Below the pieces are notes generated by a model. That model saw only the letters and a program-made list of their open reading frames with translations, did no database searches and was not told where the DNA came from. The position numbers and the translations under genes are program-made. From NCBI RefSeq assembly GCF_940670765.1, contig NZ_CALNVW010000003.1, forward strand, positions 62,001 through 126,000: 64,000 nucleotides of DNA. Direction: 5' to 3'. This document shows positions 41,314-48,730 of this stretch, one piece after another. Positions within the stretch are counted from its first letter, which is position 1; each line of letters opens with the position of its first letter. This DNA comes from Streptomyces sp. A 4/2. GTDB taxonomy: Bacteria > Actinomycetota > Actinomycetes > Streptomycetales > Streptomycetaceae.

Positions 41314-42678
41314 GTGCCGTCCCGTACTCCTGGCGTGCCCGCACGCCGCTCTCCCGTCCGCCGTTCCTCCGTACGCCGTTCCTCCGCACGCCGTTCTCCC
41401 ACGCTCTGGCGGGACGCTGATTTCCGTAGGCTCTGGGCCGGTCAGACCGCCTCCCAGCTCGGGGCGCAGACCGGACAGGTGACCCTGCCGCTGCTCGCGG
41501 TGGTGACCCTCGGCGCGGGCGCCGGCCAGCTCGGTCTGCTGCGCGCCGTGGAGCAGGCGCCGATCCTGCTGTTGTCCCTCTTCGCCGGTGCGTGGGTGGA
41601 CCGGCGGCGCTCCCGCACCGTGATGGTGCTGGCGGACTCCGGCCGGGCACTGGCACTGGCCGCCGTCCCCGCCGCGTATCTGCTCGGCGTGCTCGGCATT
41701 CCGGCGCTGCTCGTCGTGGCCTTCCTGGTCGGCGCCCTCTCGGTCTTCTTCGACGTGGCCTACCAGGCCTCGCTGGTACGGCTGGTGAAACGCGATCAGC
41801 TGGCGCGGAGCAACAGCGCGCTGGAGAGCAGCCGGTCCGCGGCGCAGATCGGCGGTCCGGCACTCGGCGGCGCACTGGTCTCGCTGTTCTCGGCGCCGGT
41901 CGCCGCGGCGGCGGGCGCGTTCTTCTTCGTGCTGTCCTTCCTGTCGATCCGGCAGATCCGCCACCGCGAGCGGATACCCGTGGGCGCTGAGCGGCCTCCG
42001 CGCCTCCGGCGGCAGATCCACGAAGGTCTCCGACTCGTCGCCGGCAACCCCTCGTTGCGGGCCGTGGGGCTCGCCTCCGCCGTCTTCCAGTTCTCCTTCG
42101 CGGCGCTGATGACCGTCTACCTGCTCTTCCTGCCCCGCGCCCTGCACCTGTCGGGCGCCGCGGTCGGCCTGGTCCTGGCGGCGACAGGTCCAGGTGCGGT
42201 CGTGGGCTCGCTGCTCTCCGCCGGGCTGCCGAGGCGGTTCGGGTACGGCACGGTGCTGGTGACCTCGGCGGCGCTCGCCGACGGCGTGATGCTCTGCGTA
42301 CCGGCGCTGCACGGGGCCACGGCGGTCACCGTTCCCCTGCTCATGGCCGTCAACTTCCTGTTCGGCGCCTTCAGTCAGCTGGTCGACGTCACCGTCATGG
42401 CCGTACGGCAAGCCGTCACGCCCGCCCGGCTCCAGGGCCGTGTCGTGGCGACGGTCAACTTCGTCGGCATGGGGCTGACTCCGCTCGGATCGCTGCTCGG
42501 CGGCTGGCTGGCGGGCCGATGGGGGCTGCGCTCCGCCCTGTTGGCGACCGCCCTGCTCCTGTCGCTGTCTCCGCTGGTCATGGCCCTGTCGCCGCTGGCC
42601 CGGCTGGGCCGGTCCCTTCCGGCGGAGGACCGGACCGCCGCCGGGGAGCAGGCACTCGACGACCGCGCGCAGCCATGA
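41314..42678 (+). CDS. MFS efflux transporter
   Basis: A 454-residue major-facilitator permease with about 12 transmembrane segments (residues about 35-430). The cytoplasmic loop between helices 2 and 3 is GAWVDRRRSRTVM, the family motif. The overall pattern (WRDADFRRLWAGQTASQLGAQTGQVTLPLLA) matches DHA-type antiporters often annotated as macrolide or enterobactin exporters. The first 30 residues are a basic repeat (RRSP/RRSS). GTG at 41314 with AAGGGG upstream. Substrate unknown; proton-driven export is assumed from the family. Confidence 0.88.
   Translation: MPSRTPGVPARRSPVRRSSVRRSSARRSPTLWRDADFRRLWAGQTASQLGAQTGQVTLPLLAVVTLGAGAGQLGLLRAVEQAPILLLSLFAGAWVDRRRSRTVMVLADSGRALALAAVPAAYLLGVLGIPALLVVAFLVGALSVFFDVAYQASLVRLVKRDQLARSNSALESSRSAAQIGGPALGGALVSLFSAPVAAAAGAFFFVLSFLSIRQIRHRERIPVGAERPPRLRRQIHEGLRLVAGNPSLRAVGLASAVFQFSFAALMTVYLLFLPRALHLSGAAVGLVLAATGPGAVVGSLLSAGLPRRFGYGTVLVTSAALADGVMLCVPALHGATAVTVPLLMAVNFLFGAFSQLVDVTVMAVRQAVTPARLQGRVVATVNFVGMGLTPLGSLLGGWLAGRWGLRSALLATALLLSLSPLVMALSPLARLGRSLPAEDRTAAGEQALDDRAQP
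41341..41400 (+). repeat. Four 15-bp tandem repeats in the MFS N-terminus
   Basis: Units at 41341-41355, 41356-41370, 41371-41385 and 41386-41400, consensus GYACGCCGTTCTCCC, encode A/V-RRS-S/P four times. The repeats keep the frame and place many arginines before the first transmembrane segment. Confidence 0.8.
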
Positions 42679-42750
42679 CCGCATGACCGGGACGGGCCGG
42701 GACGGGGCGGGACAGGGCGGGTCGGCGCACAGACGGTGCGGAGAACGCCG

Positions 42751-43743
42751 TCAGACCCGCTGCCGCGCGAAGAACTCGCCCTTCGCCAGGGCGAGTTGCC
42801 GCTCATCGGCCGCCGTGCCCGGATGCTCGAAGTGCCCGGCGGCCAGCACGTGCAACTCCCCTGCCTCCGCCAGGCCGTTGAACACGGCGAACTGTCCGGG
42901 CGGCGGCACCGAAGGATCGAAGAGTGCCGCCGCGACCAGCACCGGCACCCGCACCCGGGTGGCCGCCGTCGCCGCGTCGAAGTACCGCAGCACCTCGGTG
43001 ACTTCGGGGTGTGCACGGTGGTACGTACGCACCGACTCCCCGCTCCCCGCGCACGGCAGCGTCAGCCGCAGCGGATGGTTGCCGAACGTCGGAACCGTCA
43101 GCTGGCCCGCCGTGAAGCGCTCGTCCCAGGGCAGGGCGAGCGCGCCCAGACCGCCGCCGAAACTCTCTCCGAGATAGCCCAGGCCGCGGCCCGAACCGGC
43201 GGCGCGGGCCAGGTCCGGGACCAGTTCCAGCAGCGCCGACGCCGCGCACCAGAGGTCGGCCACGCAGTCGCCGATGACATAGGTCTCCGGCGACCCGATG
43301 CCGTGCAGGACATGGGCGCCGGACGTGGCGGGGACGTCGGGAAGCAGGCTCCGGTCACCCATCCCCCGCACGCAGGGCAGCAGCGCCGCCGACCCGGGCA
43401 GCGGCAGCGGGACGTCGGGCCCGGCGGCGTCGCGCCCCCCGTAGCCGTGGCCGAGGACGAAGCCGTGTTCCACCGGCCCCTCGGCGGGCAGCACCAGCCG
43501 CCCGCCGATCCGCACCCCGCCGACCGAGGTGTACGTCACAGCGAAGACCCGGACCCCGTCCCGCTCTTCCTCCAGCGGGCCCACCTCCGGCGCCGTCCTG
43601 ACCTCCCTGGCGGCTTCGTACCTGGCCCGCCAGAACGCGTCGAAGCCGTCGGGGGCGGCCGGGGCCGGGATCCGCAGCAGGTCGTCGAGGGTGCGGCCGT
43701 ACGAGGGGTCGAAGGGGAAGTCGTGTGTGAAGAGAGCGCCCAT
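42751..43743 (-). CDS. Acetyl xylan esterase / cephalosporin-C deacetylase-like hydrolase (CE7)
   Basis: A 330-residue alpha/beta-hydrolase of the AXE1 family with no signal peptide, so cytoplasmic. The nucleophile is Ser194 in LGESFGGG; the acid is Asp276 in ALFDPSVPP; the base is probably His304 or His307 in AGHFEH. The oxyanion region HGYGGRD and the CVRGMGD motif are family-typical. CE7 enzymes deacetylate short xylo-oligosaccharides and other acetylated sugars, which fits the neighbouring sugar importer and beta-glucosidase. The ATG at 43743 has AAGGTCG 7-8 bases upstream. Confidence 0.87.
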   Translation of the reverse strand: MGALFTHDFPFDPSYGRTLDDLLRIPAPAAPDGFDAFWRARYEAAREVRTAPEVGPLEEERDGVRVFAVTYTSVGGVRIGGRLVLPAEGPVEHGFVLGHGYGGRDAAGPDVPLPLPGSAALLPCVRGMGDRSLLPDVPATSGAHVLHGIGSPETYVIGDCVADLWCAASALLELVPDLARAAGSGRGLGYLGESFGGGLGALALPWDERFTAGQLTVPTFGNHPLRLTLPCAGSGESVRTYHRAHPEVTEVLRYFDAATAATRVRVPVLVAAALFDPSVPPPGQFAVFNGLAEAGELHVLAAGHFEHPGTAADERQLALAKGEFFARQRV

Positions 43744-44053
43744 GCGCGCGACCTTAGACCGACCGGCAATGGGGGGACGGAAGGAGGAGCGGGGTCGAGC
43801 GGGATCGGGTGCGCGCACCGTGCCCTGGAAGCTCCGCCCGCCCCCGCACTCGGCCGGAAGCGAAATCGGTCACTTTCGCTTCCAATACGTAAAGTTCCGG
43901 CATAACTTACTTAAAGCCACACACCCTGGATGTCACTCCCGTTACGGGAGTGTGACCAAGACCCCCCTTGCAACTTTCCGGGAACGTGCCACAGAGTGAT
44001 GTATGCGCTTACAGACAGCGCATACATCGGGGAAGCTCAAGGAGGAGCCGTCC
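43744..44053. promoter_or_regulatory. Divergent control region with three exact inverted repeats
   Basis: The region between the esterase and the sugar operon contains no gene but three dyads. GGAAGCGAAA-N8-TTTCGCTTCC lies at 43856-43883, CACTCCCG-TTA-CGGGAGTG at 43934-43952, and GATGTATGCGC-N9-GCGCATACATC at 43998-44028. The sequence between them is AT-rich for this genome (TACGTAAAGTT, CATAACTTACTTAAAG) and probably holds the promoter. The third dyad contains the LacI-type palindrome and lies 26 bases before the SBP start. Confidence 0.65.
44000..44013 (+). promoter_or_regulatory. LacI-type operator TGTATGCGCTTACA
   Basis: A 14-bp palindrome with one mismatch about a central CG. It matches the operator-like sequence at the LacI gene promoter in 12 of 14 positions, and the two differences are symmetric (T/A and A/T). 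A weaker inverted copy (TGTATGCGCTGTCT on the minus strand, 44013-44026) adjoins it, forming the large dyad. Confidence 0.6.
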
Positions 44054-45295
44054 ATGAACCGCGCCACCAGAACCGCATCGGCTGCCATCGCGATCGCGTC
44101 GGCCTTCACTCTCGCCGCGTGCGGCAGTTCCGGTGGCGGGAGCGTCGCCGCCGACAAGAAGCAGACGCTCACCGTCTGGGCCATGGGCGCCGAGGGCGAG
44201 AAGCTCGCGGACGTCGCGAAGGAATACCAGAAGGCCAACCCGAACATCACCGTCAAGGTGACTCCGGTCGGCTGGGACGTCGCCCACCAGAAGCTGGTCT
44301 CGGCAGCCGCCGCGGGCACGATGCCGGACATCGCGCAGATGGGCGGCAGCTACATGGGAGAGTTCGCCGACCTCGGCGTGCTGGAGCCGGTCGACACCAA
44401 GACGTTCAAGGAGGGTGACTTCTTCCCCGCCTCCTGGAAGCAGGGCGTCATCGACGACAAGGCGTACGGCGTGCCGTGGTACGTCGACACCCGGGTCCTC
44501 TACTACCGCACCGACCTGGCCAAGAAGGCCGGTATCGACAAGGCCCCCAGCAACTGGAAGGAGATGGAGCAGCTCGCCTCCGCCTACCAGAAGCAGGGCA
44601 CGAAGTGGGGCGCCTACATCCAGCCCAGCGGCCTGGACACGGTGCAGAGCTTCTACCCGTTCCTGTACTCGGCCGGTGGCGAGATCGTGGACGACAACGG
44701 CAAGGTCGTCATCGACAGCCCCGCCGCGATCCGCGCGTTCAAGGAGTACGGCTCGTACTTCAGCAAGGGCCTGATCAAGAAGAGCGTCCAGCCCGGCTAC
44801 GACGTCATCAAGGACTTCGGCAACAGCACGGTCCCGATGTTCTTCGGTGGTCCCTGGCAGACCAGCATGATCAACGAGGGCCAGCCGCAGCTCAAGGGCA
44901 AGTGGGCCGTCGCGAAGATCCCCGCCGACAAGGCCTCGGTCTCCATGGCGGGCGGCTCCAGCCTGGTGATCTCCAAGGACAGCGACCACAAGGACGCGGC
45001 CAAGGCGTTCATCTCGTACCTGACCAACACCAAGGGCCAGGCCGACTGGTTCGAGCGGTCCAAGGACCTGCCCGCCAACACCTCGGCGTGGAAGACCGGT
45101 GAGCTCGCCACCGACCCGAGCCTGAAGGTCTACGGCGAGCAGATGAAGACGGCGAAGACCTCTCCCGTCCAGCCCAAGTGGACCGAGATCACCTCGAAGG
45201 TCGACACGGCCATCGAGTCCGTCACCCAGGGCAAGTCGTCGGCCGAGGCCGCCGCCAAGAAGGCCCAGTCCGAGATCGAAAGCCTCGTGAAGTAG
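44054..45295 (+). CDS. Sugar-binding lipoprotein of an ABC importer (SBP_bac_1)
   Basis: A 413-residue solute-binding protein of the CUT1 (MalE-like) group. Signal peptide with lipobox LAAC followed by GSSGGGS. Hallmarks: LTVWAMGAEGEKLADVAKEYQKANPNITVKV, AAAAGTMPDIAQMGGSYMGEFADLG, YGVPWYVDTRVLYYRTDLAKKAG, TVPMFFGGPWQTSM. It presumably delivers an oligosaccharide to the two permeases that follow; the GH1 enzyme at the end of the operon suggests a beta-glucoside. AAGGAGGAG lies before the ATG. No ATPase gene is present, as usual in Streptomyces where MsiK-type ATPases are shared. Confidence 0.93.
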   Translation: MNRATRTASAAIAIASAFTLAACGSSGGGSVAADKKQTLTVWAMGAEGEKLADVAKEYQKANPNITVKVTPVGWDVAHQKLVSAAAAGTMPDIAQMGGSYMGEFADLGVLEPVDTKTFKEGDFFPASWKQGVIDDKAYGVPWYVDTRVLYYRTDLAKKAGIDKAPSNWKEMEQLASAYQKQGTKWGAYIQPSGLDTVQSFYPFLYSAGGEIVDDNGKVVIDSPAAIRAFKEYGSYFSKGLIKKSVQPGYDVIKDFGNSTVPMFFGGPWQTSMINEGQPQLKGKWAVAKIPADKASVSMAGGSSLVISKDSDHKDAAKAFISYLTNTKGQADWFERSKDLPANTSAWKTGELATDPSLKVYGEQMKTAKTSPVQPKWTEITSKVDTAIESVTQGKSSAEAAAKKAQSEIESLVK

Positions 45296-45300
45296 GCACC

Positions 45301-46296
45301 ATGAGCACCACGACCGGATCGGCCGCGGAGACGGCCGACAAGCAGGCGGCACCGGGGACTGCGAAGTCCCCGGCCGCCGGGCCCTCGAAGCGCCGGCCGG
45401 ACGGCAGACGCCGGTCCATGGGTGTGCAGAACGCGGCGGGATGGCTCTTCTCCACCCCGTTCCTCGTGCTGTTCACCGTGTTCATGGCGTTCCCGATCGT
45501 CGCGACGCTCGTCATGAGCTTCACCGACTTCGGGCTGCGCAACGTCACCGACCCGCTCAGCGCCAAGTTCATCGGCTTCGACAACTACACGCACCTGTTC
45601 AGCGACGACAAGTTCATCAAGTCGCTGTTCAACACCGCGTACTTCGTGGTGGTCGGGGTTCCGCTGACGATCCTCCTGGGCCTCGTCGTCGCCGTACTGC
45701 TGAACAACGGCATCGACCGGGCGCGTACGTTCTTCCGGATCGGGTTCTACGCCCCGGTGGTGACCACCATCGTCGCCGTCGCCGTCGTGTGGCGCTTCGT
45801 GCTGGACCCGTCGGACGGTCTGATCGCGGGCCTCTTCTCCGAAGTGGGCCTGACCGCACCGGACTTCCTGGGTTCCACGACGCTCGCCATGCCGTCGATG
45901 ATCGCGATGGCCGTGTGGCGCAACATGGGCACGGTCATGGTGCTCTTCATCGCCGGACTCCAGGCGATCCCCACCGATGTACGGGAAGCGGCCAAGCTGG
46001 ACGGCGCCGGGGCCTGGCAGGAGTTCCGCCGGATCACCGTGCCGCTGCTGCGGCCGACGATGCTGTACGCGACCATCATCACCACCATCGGCTACCTCAA
46101 TGTGTTCGAGGAGCCGTTCGTGATGACCCAGGGCGGGCCCTCGGACTCCACTCTGACGGTGTCGCTGGACATGTACCGCGAAGGCTTCAACTTCTTCCAC
46201 ATGGGTTATGCGAGCGCGATGGCGTATGTCCTCTTCGTTGTGATCATGGGCATCACGGTGCTCCAGCTCCGACTGCTGAAGGACAACACCAAGTGA
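45301..46296 (+). CDS. Sugar ABC transporter permease (MalF-like)
   Basis: A 331-residue CUT1 permease with six transmembrane segments after a 40-residue hydrophilic N-terminus. EAA loop VREAAKLDGAGAWQEFRRITVPLLRP. Start ATG at 45301, 5 bases after the SBP stop. Its stop overlaps the next gene (GTGA). Partner of the MalG-like permease below. Confidence 0.93.
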   Translation: MSTTTGSAAETADKQAAPGTAKSPAAGPSKRRPDGRRRSMGVQNAAGWLFSTPFLVLFTVFMAFPIVATLVMSFTDFGLRNVTDPLSAKFIGFDNYTHLFSDDKFIKSLFNTAYFVVVGVPLTILLGLVVAVLLNNGIDRARTFFRIGFYAPVVTTIVAVAVVWRFVLDPSDGLIAGLFSEVGLTAPDFLGSTTLAMPSMIAMAVWRNMGTVMVLFIAGLQAIPTDVREAAKLDGAGAWQEFRRITVPLLRPTMLYATIITTIGYLNVFEEPFVMTQGGPSDSTLTVSLDMYREGFNFFHMGYASAMAYVLFVVIMGITVLQLRLLKDNTK

Positions 46297-47243
46297 GCGA
46301 CATCCGTGCCACAGGCGGCGCACGCCTGAAGAAGACCCCCCGGCCGAACGCGACCGGACCGGAGCCGACCGGCTGGAAGAACCCCGGCGGGAAGGACCGC
46401 AAGAACCCGGACCGCAAGAAGCTCGGGTTCAAGAAGCCGCTCGTCTACGTCCTGCTCTCGGCCGGTCTGCTGGTCATGTCGGCGCCCTTCCTCTGGATGG
46501 CGCTCTCCGCCTTCAAGACCAACGCCGAGCTGGGCGCGAGCCCGCCCGTCTGGATCCCCACCGAGTGGACCCTGTCGCACTTCAGCGAACTGCTCGACAA
46601 GCTGAACCTGCCGCTGTACTTCATGAACTCGGTGATCGTGGCGGTGCTGGTCACCGTCTGCAACCTGGTGTTCTGCTCGATGCTCGGCTACGCGCTGGCC
46701 AAGCTGAAGTTCACCGGCCGTGACAAGGTCTTCGCGCTGGTGCTGGGCGCCCTGATGGTCCCCGGCAACCTGATGCTGCTGCCGCTCTTCGTGCTGATGA
46801 GCAAGCTGCACCTGATCGACACCTACGCGGGCCTGGTACTGCCGTTCGCGGCCGGAGCCTTCGGTGTCTTCCTGATGCGGCAGTTCATGCAGTCGATCCC
46901 GGACGAGCTGCTCGAAGCGGCCCGGATGGACGGCGCCCGCGAGTGGTACATCTTCTGGCGGATCGTGATGCCGCTGGTCAAGCCCGCCCTCGCGACCCTG
47001 TCGATCATCACCTTCCTGGGGTCCTGGAACAACTTCGTCTGGCCGCTGATCGCGACCAACGACCCGGACAAGTACACGCTGCCGGTGGCGCTGGCGACCT
47101 TCGCCACCGACCCGAACCAGTCGGCGGGCTCCAACGGCATGCTGATGGCCGGGTCCCTCCTCGTGGTGCTCCCCGTCCTGCTGCTGTTCGCCGTGCTCCA
47201 GCGGCACTTCACCCAGGGCGTCGCGACCGCCGGTCTGAAGTAG
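46293..47243 (+). CDS. Sugar ABC transporter permease (MalG-like)
   Basis: A 316-residue CUT1 permease. GTG at 46293 overlaps the preceding stop codon by 4 bases. A basic N-terminal tail of ~50 residues precedes six transmembrane segments starting PLVYVLLSAGLLVMSAPFLWM. EAA loop LLEAARMDGAREWYIFWRIVMPLVKP. The C-terminus ends in LQRHFTQGVATAGLK, typical for MalG-like subunits. Confidence 0.92.
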   Translation: MSDIRATGGARLKKTPRPNATGPEPTGWKNPGGKDRKNPDRKKLGFKKPLVYVLLSAGLLVMSAPFLWMALSAFKTNAELGASPPVWIPTEWTLSHFSELLDKLNLPLYFMNSVIVAVLVTVCNLVFCSMLGYALAKLKFTGRDKVFALVLGALMVPGNLMLLPLFVLMSKLHLIDTYAGLVLPFAAGAFGVFLMRQFMQSIPDELLEAARMDGAREWYIFWRIVMPLVKPALATLSIITFLGSWNNFVWPLIATNDPDKYTLPVALATFATDPNQSAGSNGMLMAGSLLVVLPVLLLFAVLQRHFTQGVATAGLK

Positions 47244-47334
47244 GCCGCCCCCGGGTCTGCCCCCGGGCCGCCACTTCCCCCCGCGCAGGACGCTCCTCCC
47301 TGCCCCCCTCACGTACGTAAAGAGAGACAGATCG

Positions 47335-48534
47335 ATGACGCACACCCCGACCCCGTTCCCCGACGGCTTCCTGTGGGGGGCCTCCACCGCCGCCCACCAG
47401 ATCGAGGGCAACAACACCAACAGCGACTGGTGGTACAAGGAGCACAGCGGTACCGAGCACGTCGAGCAGCCGAGCCTGGACGCGTGCGACAGCTACCACC
47501 GCTGGTCCGAGGACATGGACCTGCTGGCCGAACTGGGCTTCACCGACTACCGGTTCAGCATCGAGTGGGCCCGCATCGAGCCCGCCGAGGGCCACTTCTC
47601 GCGCGCCGAGCTGGCGCACTACCGGCGCATGGTCGAGGGTGCGATCGCGCGCGGTCTGCGCCCGATGGTCACGCTGCACCACTTCACCGTGCCGCGCTGG
47701 TTCGAGGAGCGGGGCAGCTGGACCGCCGAGGGCGCCGTCGAGCTGTTCGCCCGGTACGTAGCGGCCTGCGCGCCGGTCATCGGCGAGGGCGTGCCGTACG
47801 TCTGCACCATCAACGAGCCGAACATGATCGCCGTGATGGCCGGTCTCGCCAAGTCCGGCAACGACGGCTTCCCGCCCGCCGGTCTGCCGACGCCCGACGC
47901 CGACACGACGGACGCGATCATCGCCGCGCACCACGCGGCCATGAAGGCCGTCAAGGCCATCAACCCGGAGATCCAGGCCGGCTGGACGATCGCCAACCAG
48001 GTCTACCAGGCGCTGCCCGGCGCCGAGGACGTCACCGCCGCCTACCGTCACCCGCGCGAGGACGTCTTCATCGAGGCGGCGCGCGGCGACGACTGGATCG
48101 GTGTCCAGTCCTACACCCGGACCAAGATCGGCCAGGACGGTCCGATCCCCGCGCCCGAGGACGCCGAGCGCACCCTGACGCAGTGGGAGTACTACCCGGA
48201 GGCCGTCGGCCACGCGCTGCGGCACACCGCCGATGTCGTCGGCGACGTCCCGCTGGTGGTCACCGAGAACGGCATAGCGACCGCGGACGACGCCCGCCGT
48301 GTCGACTACTACACCGGAGCGCTCAGCGCGGTGGCCGACGCCATCGAGGACGGCCTCAACATCGCCGGGTACCTGGCGTGGAGCGCGCTGGACAACTACG
48401 AGTGGGGCTCCTACCGCCCCACGTTCGGGCTGATCTCGGTGGACCCGGAGACCTTCGCCCGTACCGCCAAGCCGTCCGCGGTCTGGCTCGGCGGTCTCGG
48501 CGCCACCCGGGAGCTGCCGCGCGTCGCTTCCTGA
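47335..48534 (+). CDS. GH1 beta-glucosidase
   Basis: A 399-residue cytoplasmic glycoside hydrolase family 1 enzyme. It would hydrolyse imported beta-glucosides such as cello-oligosaccharides with retention of configuration. N-terminal FPDGFLWGASTAAHQIEGNN is the GH1 signature. The acid/base is Glu161 in TINEPN and the nucleophile Glu311 in VTENG. Several family motifs (FSIEWARIEP, SALDNYEWGSYRPTFGLISVD) are intact. Somewhat shorter than the usual ~450 residues. Last gene of the operon, followed by two hairpins. Synteny resembles cebEFG-bglC, but the CebR-type box is missing. Confidence 0.93.
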   Translation: MTHTPTPFPDGFLWGASTAAHQIEGNNTNSDWWYKEHSGTEHVEQPSLDACDSYHRWSEDMDLLAELGFTDYRFSIEWARIEPAEGHFSRAELAHYRRMVEGAIARGLRPMVTLHHFTVPRWFEERGSWTAEGAVELFARYVAACAPVIGEGVPYVCTINEPNMIAVMAGLAKSGNDGFPPAGLPTPDADTTDAIIAAHHAAMKAVKAINPEIQAGWTIANQVYQALPGAEDVTAAYRHPREDVFIEAARGDDWIGVQSYTRTKIGQDGPIPAPEDAERTLTQWEYYPEAVGHALRHTADVVGDVPLVVTENGIATADDARRVDYYTGALSAVADAIEDGLNIAGYLAWSALDNYEWGSYRPTFGLISVDPETFARTAKPSAVWLGGLGATRELPRVAS

Positions 48535-48551
48535 CGCGCCACTGAGACCGG

Positions 48552-48590
48552 CCGGCACATGGGACCAGCCCCCGCACCCCCATGTGCCGG
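48552..48590 (+). terminator. First hairpin after the sugar operon
   Basis: CCGGCACATGGG (48552-48563) pairs with CCCATGTGCCGG (48579-48590), 12 bp with a 15-base loop, 17 bases after the GH1 stop codon. Confidence 0.7.
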
Positions 48591-48602
48591 TCAGTTCGAC
48601 CG

Positions 48603-48634
48603 GGGAGCCGACGGTCCTGACGCCGTCGGCTCCC
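48603..48634 (+). terminator. Second hairpin after the sugar operon
   Basis: GGGAGCCGACGG (48603-48614) pairs with CCGTCGGCTCCC (48623-48634), 12 bp with an 8-base loop, followed by TTCTAC. Tandem with the hairpin at 48552-48590. Confidence 0.78.
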
Positions 48635-48638
48635 TTCT

Positions 48639-48730
48639 ACGTGTCGTACGGGCACGGGTTCACGTCTCGTACGGGCGCGGGCTCATGTGTCGTGCGAGCG
48701 CCGGTTCACGTCCCGTACCGGCGCGGGTTC
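48639..48730. repeat. Four 23-bp imperfect tandem repeats
   Basis: Units at 48639-48661, 48662-48684, 48685-48707 and 48708-48730, consensus ACGTSTCGTACGGGCGCGGGTTC. The array fills the space between the second terminator and the 3' end of the next minus-strand gene and its last unit runs one or two bases into that stop codon. Confidence 0.85.

Noticed and set aside
42688..42725. 10-bp GGGACGGGGC repeats between the MFS and esterase genes as a regulatory array
   Set aside because: Low-complexity G-rich slippage tract between convergent 3' ends; no sign of function.
44054..48534. Naming the sugar operon cebEFG-bglC
   Set aside because: Gene order fits, but the operator differs from the CebR box, the regulator is not adjacent, and substrate cannot be read from the sequence. 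Symbols were left empty.
48639..48730. CRISPR array
   Set aside because: The 23-bp units are adjacent with no unique spacers and no cas genes are present.
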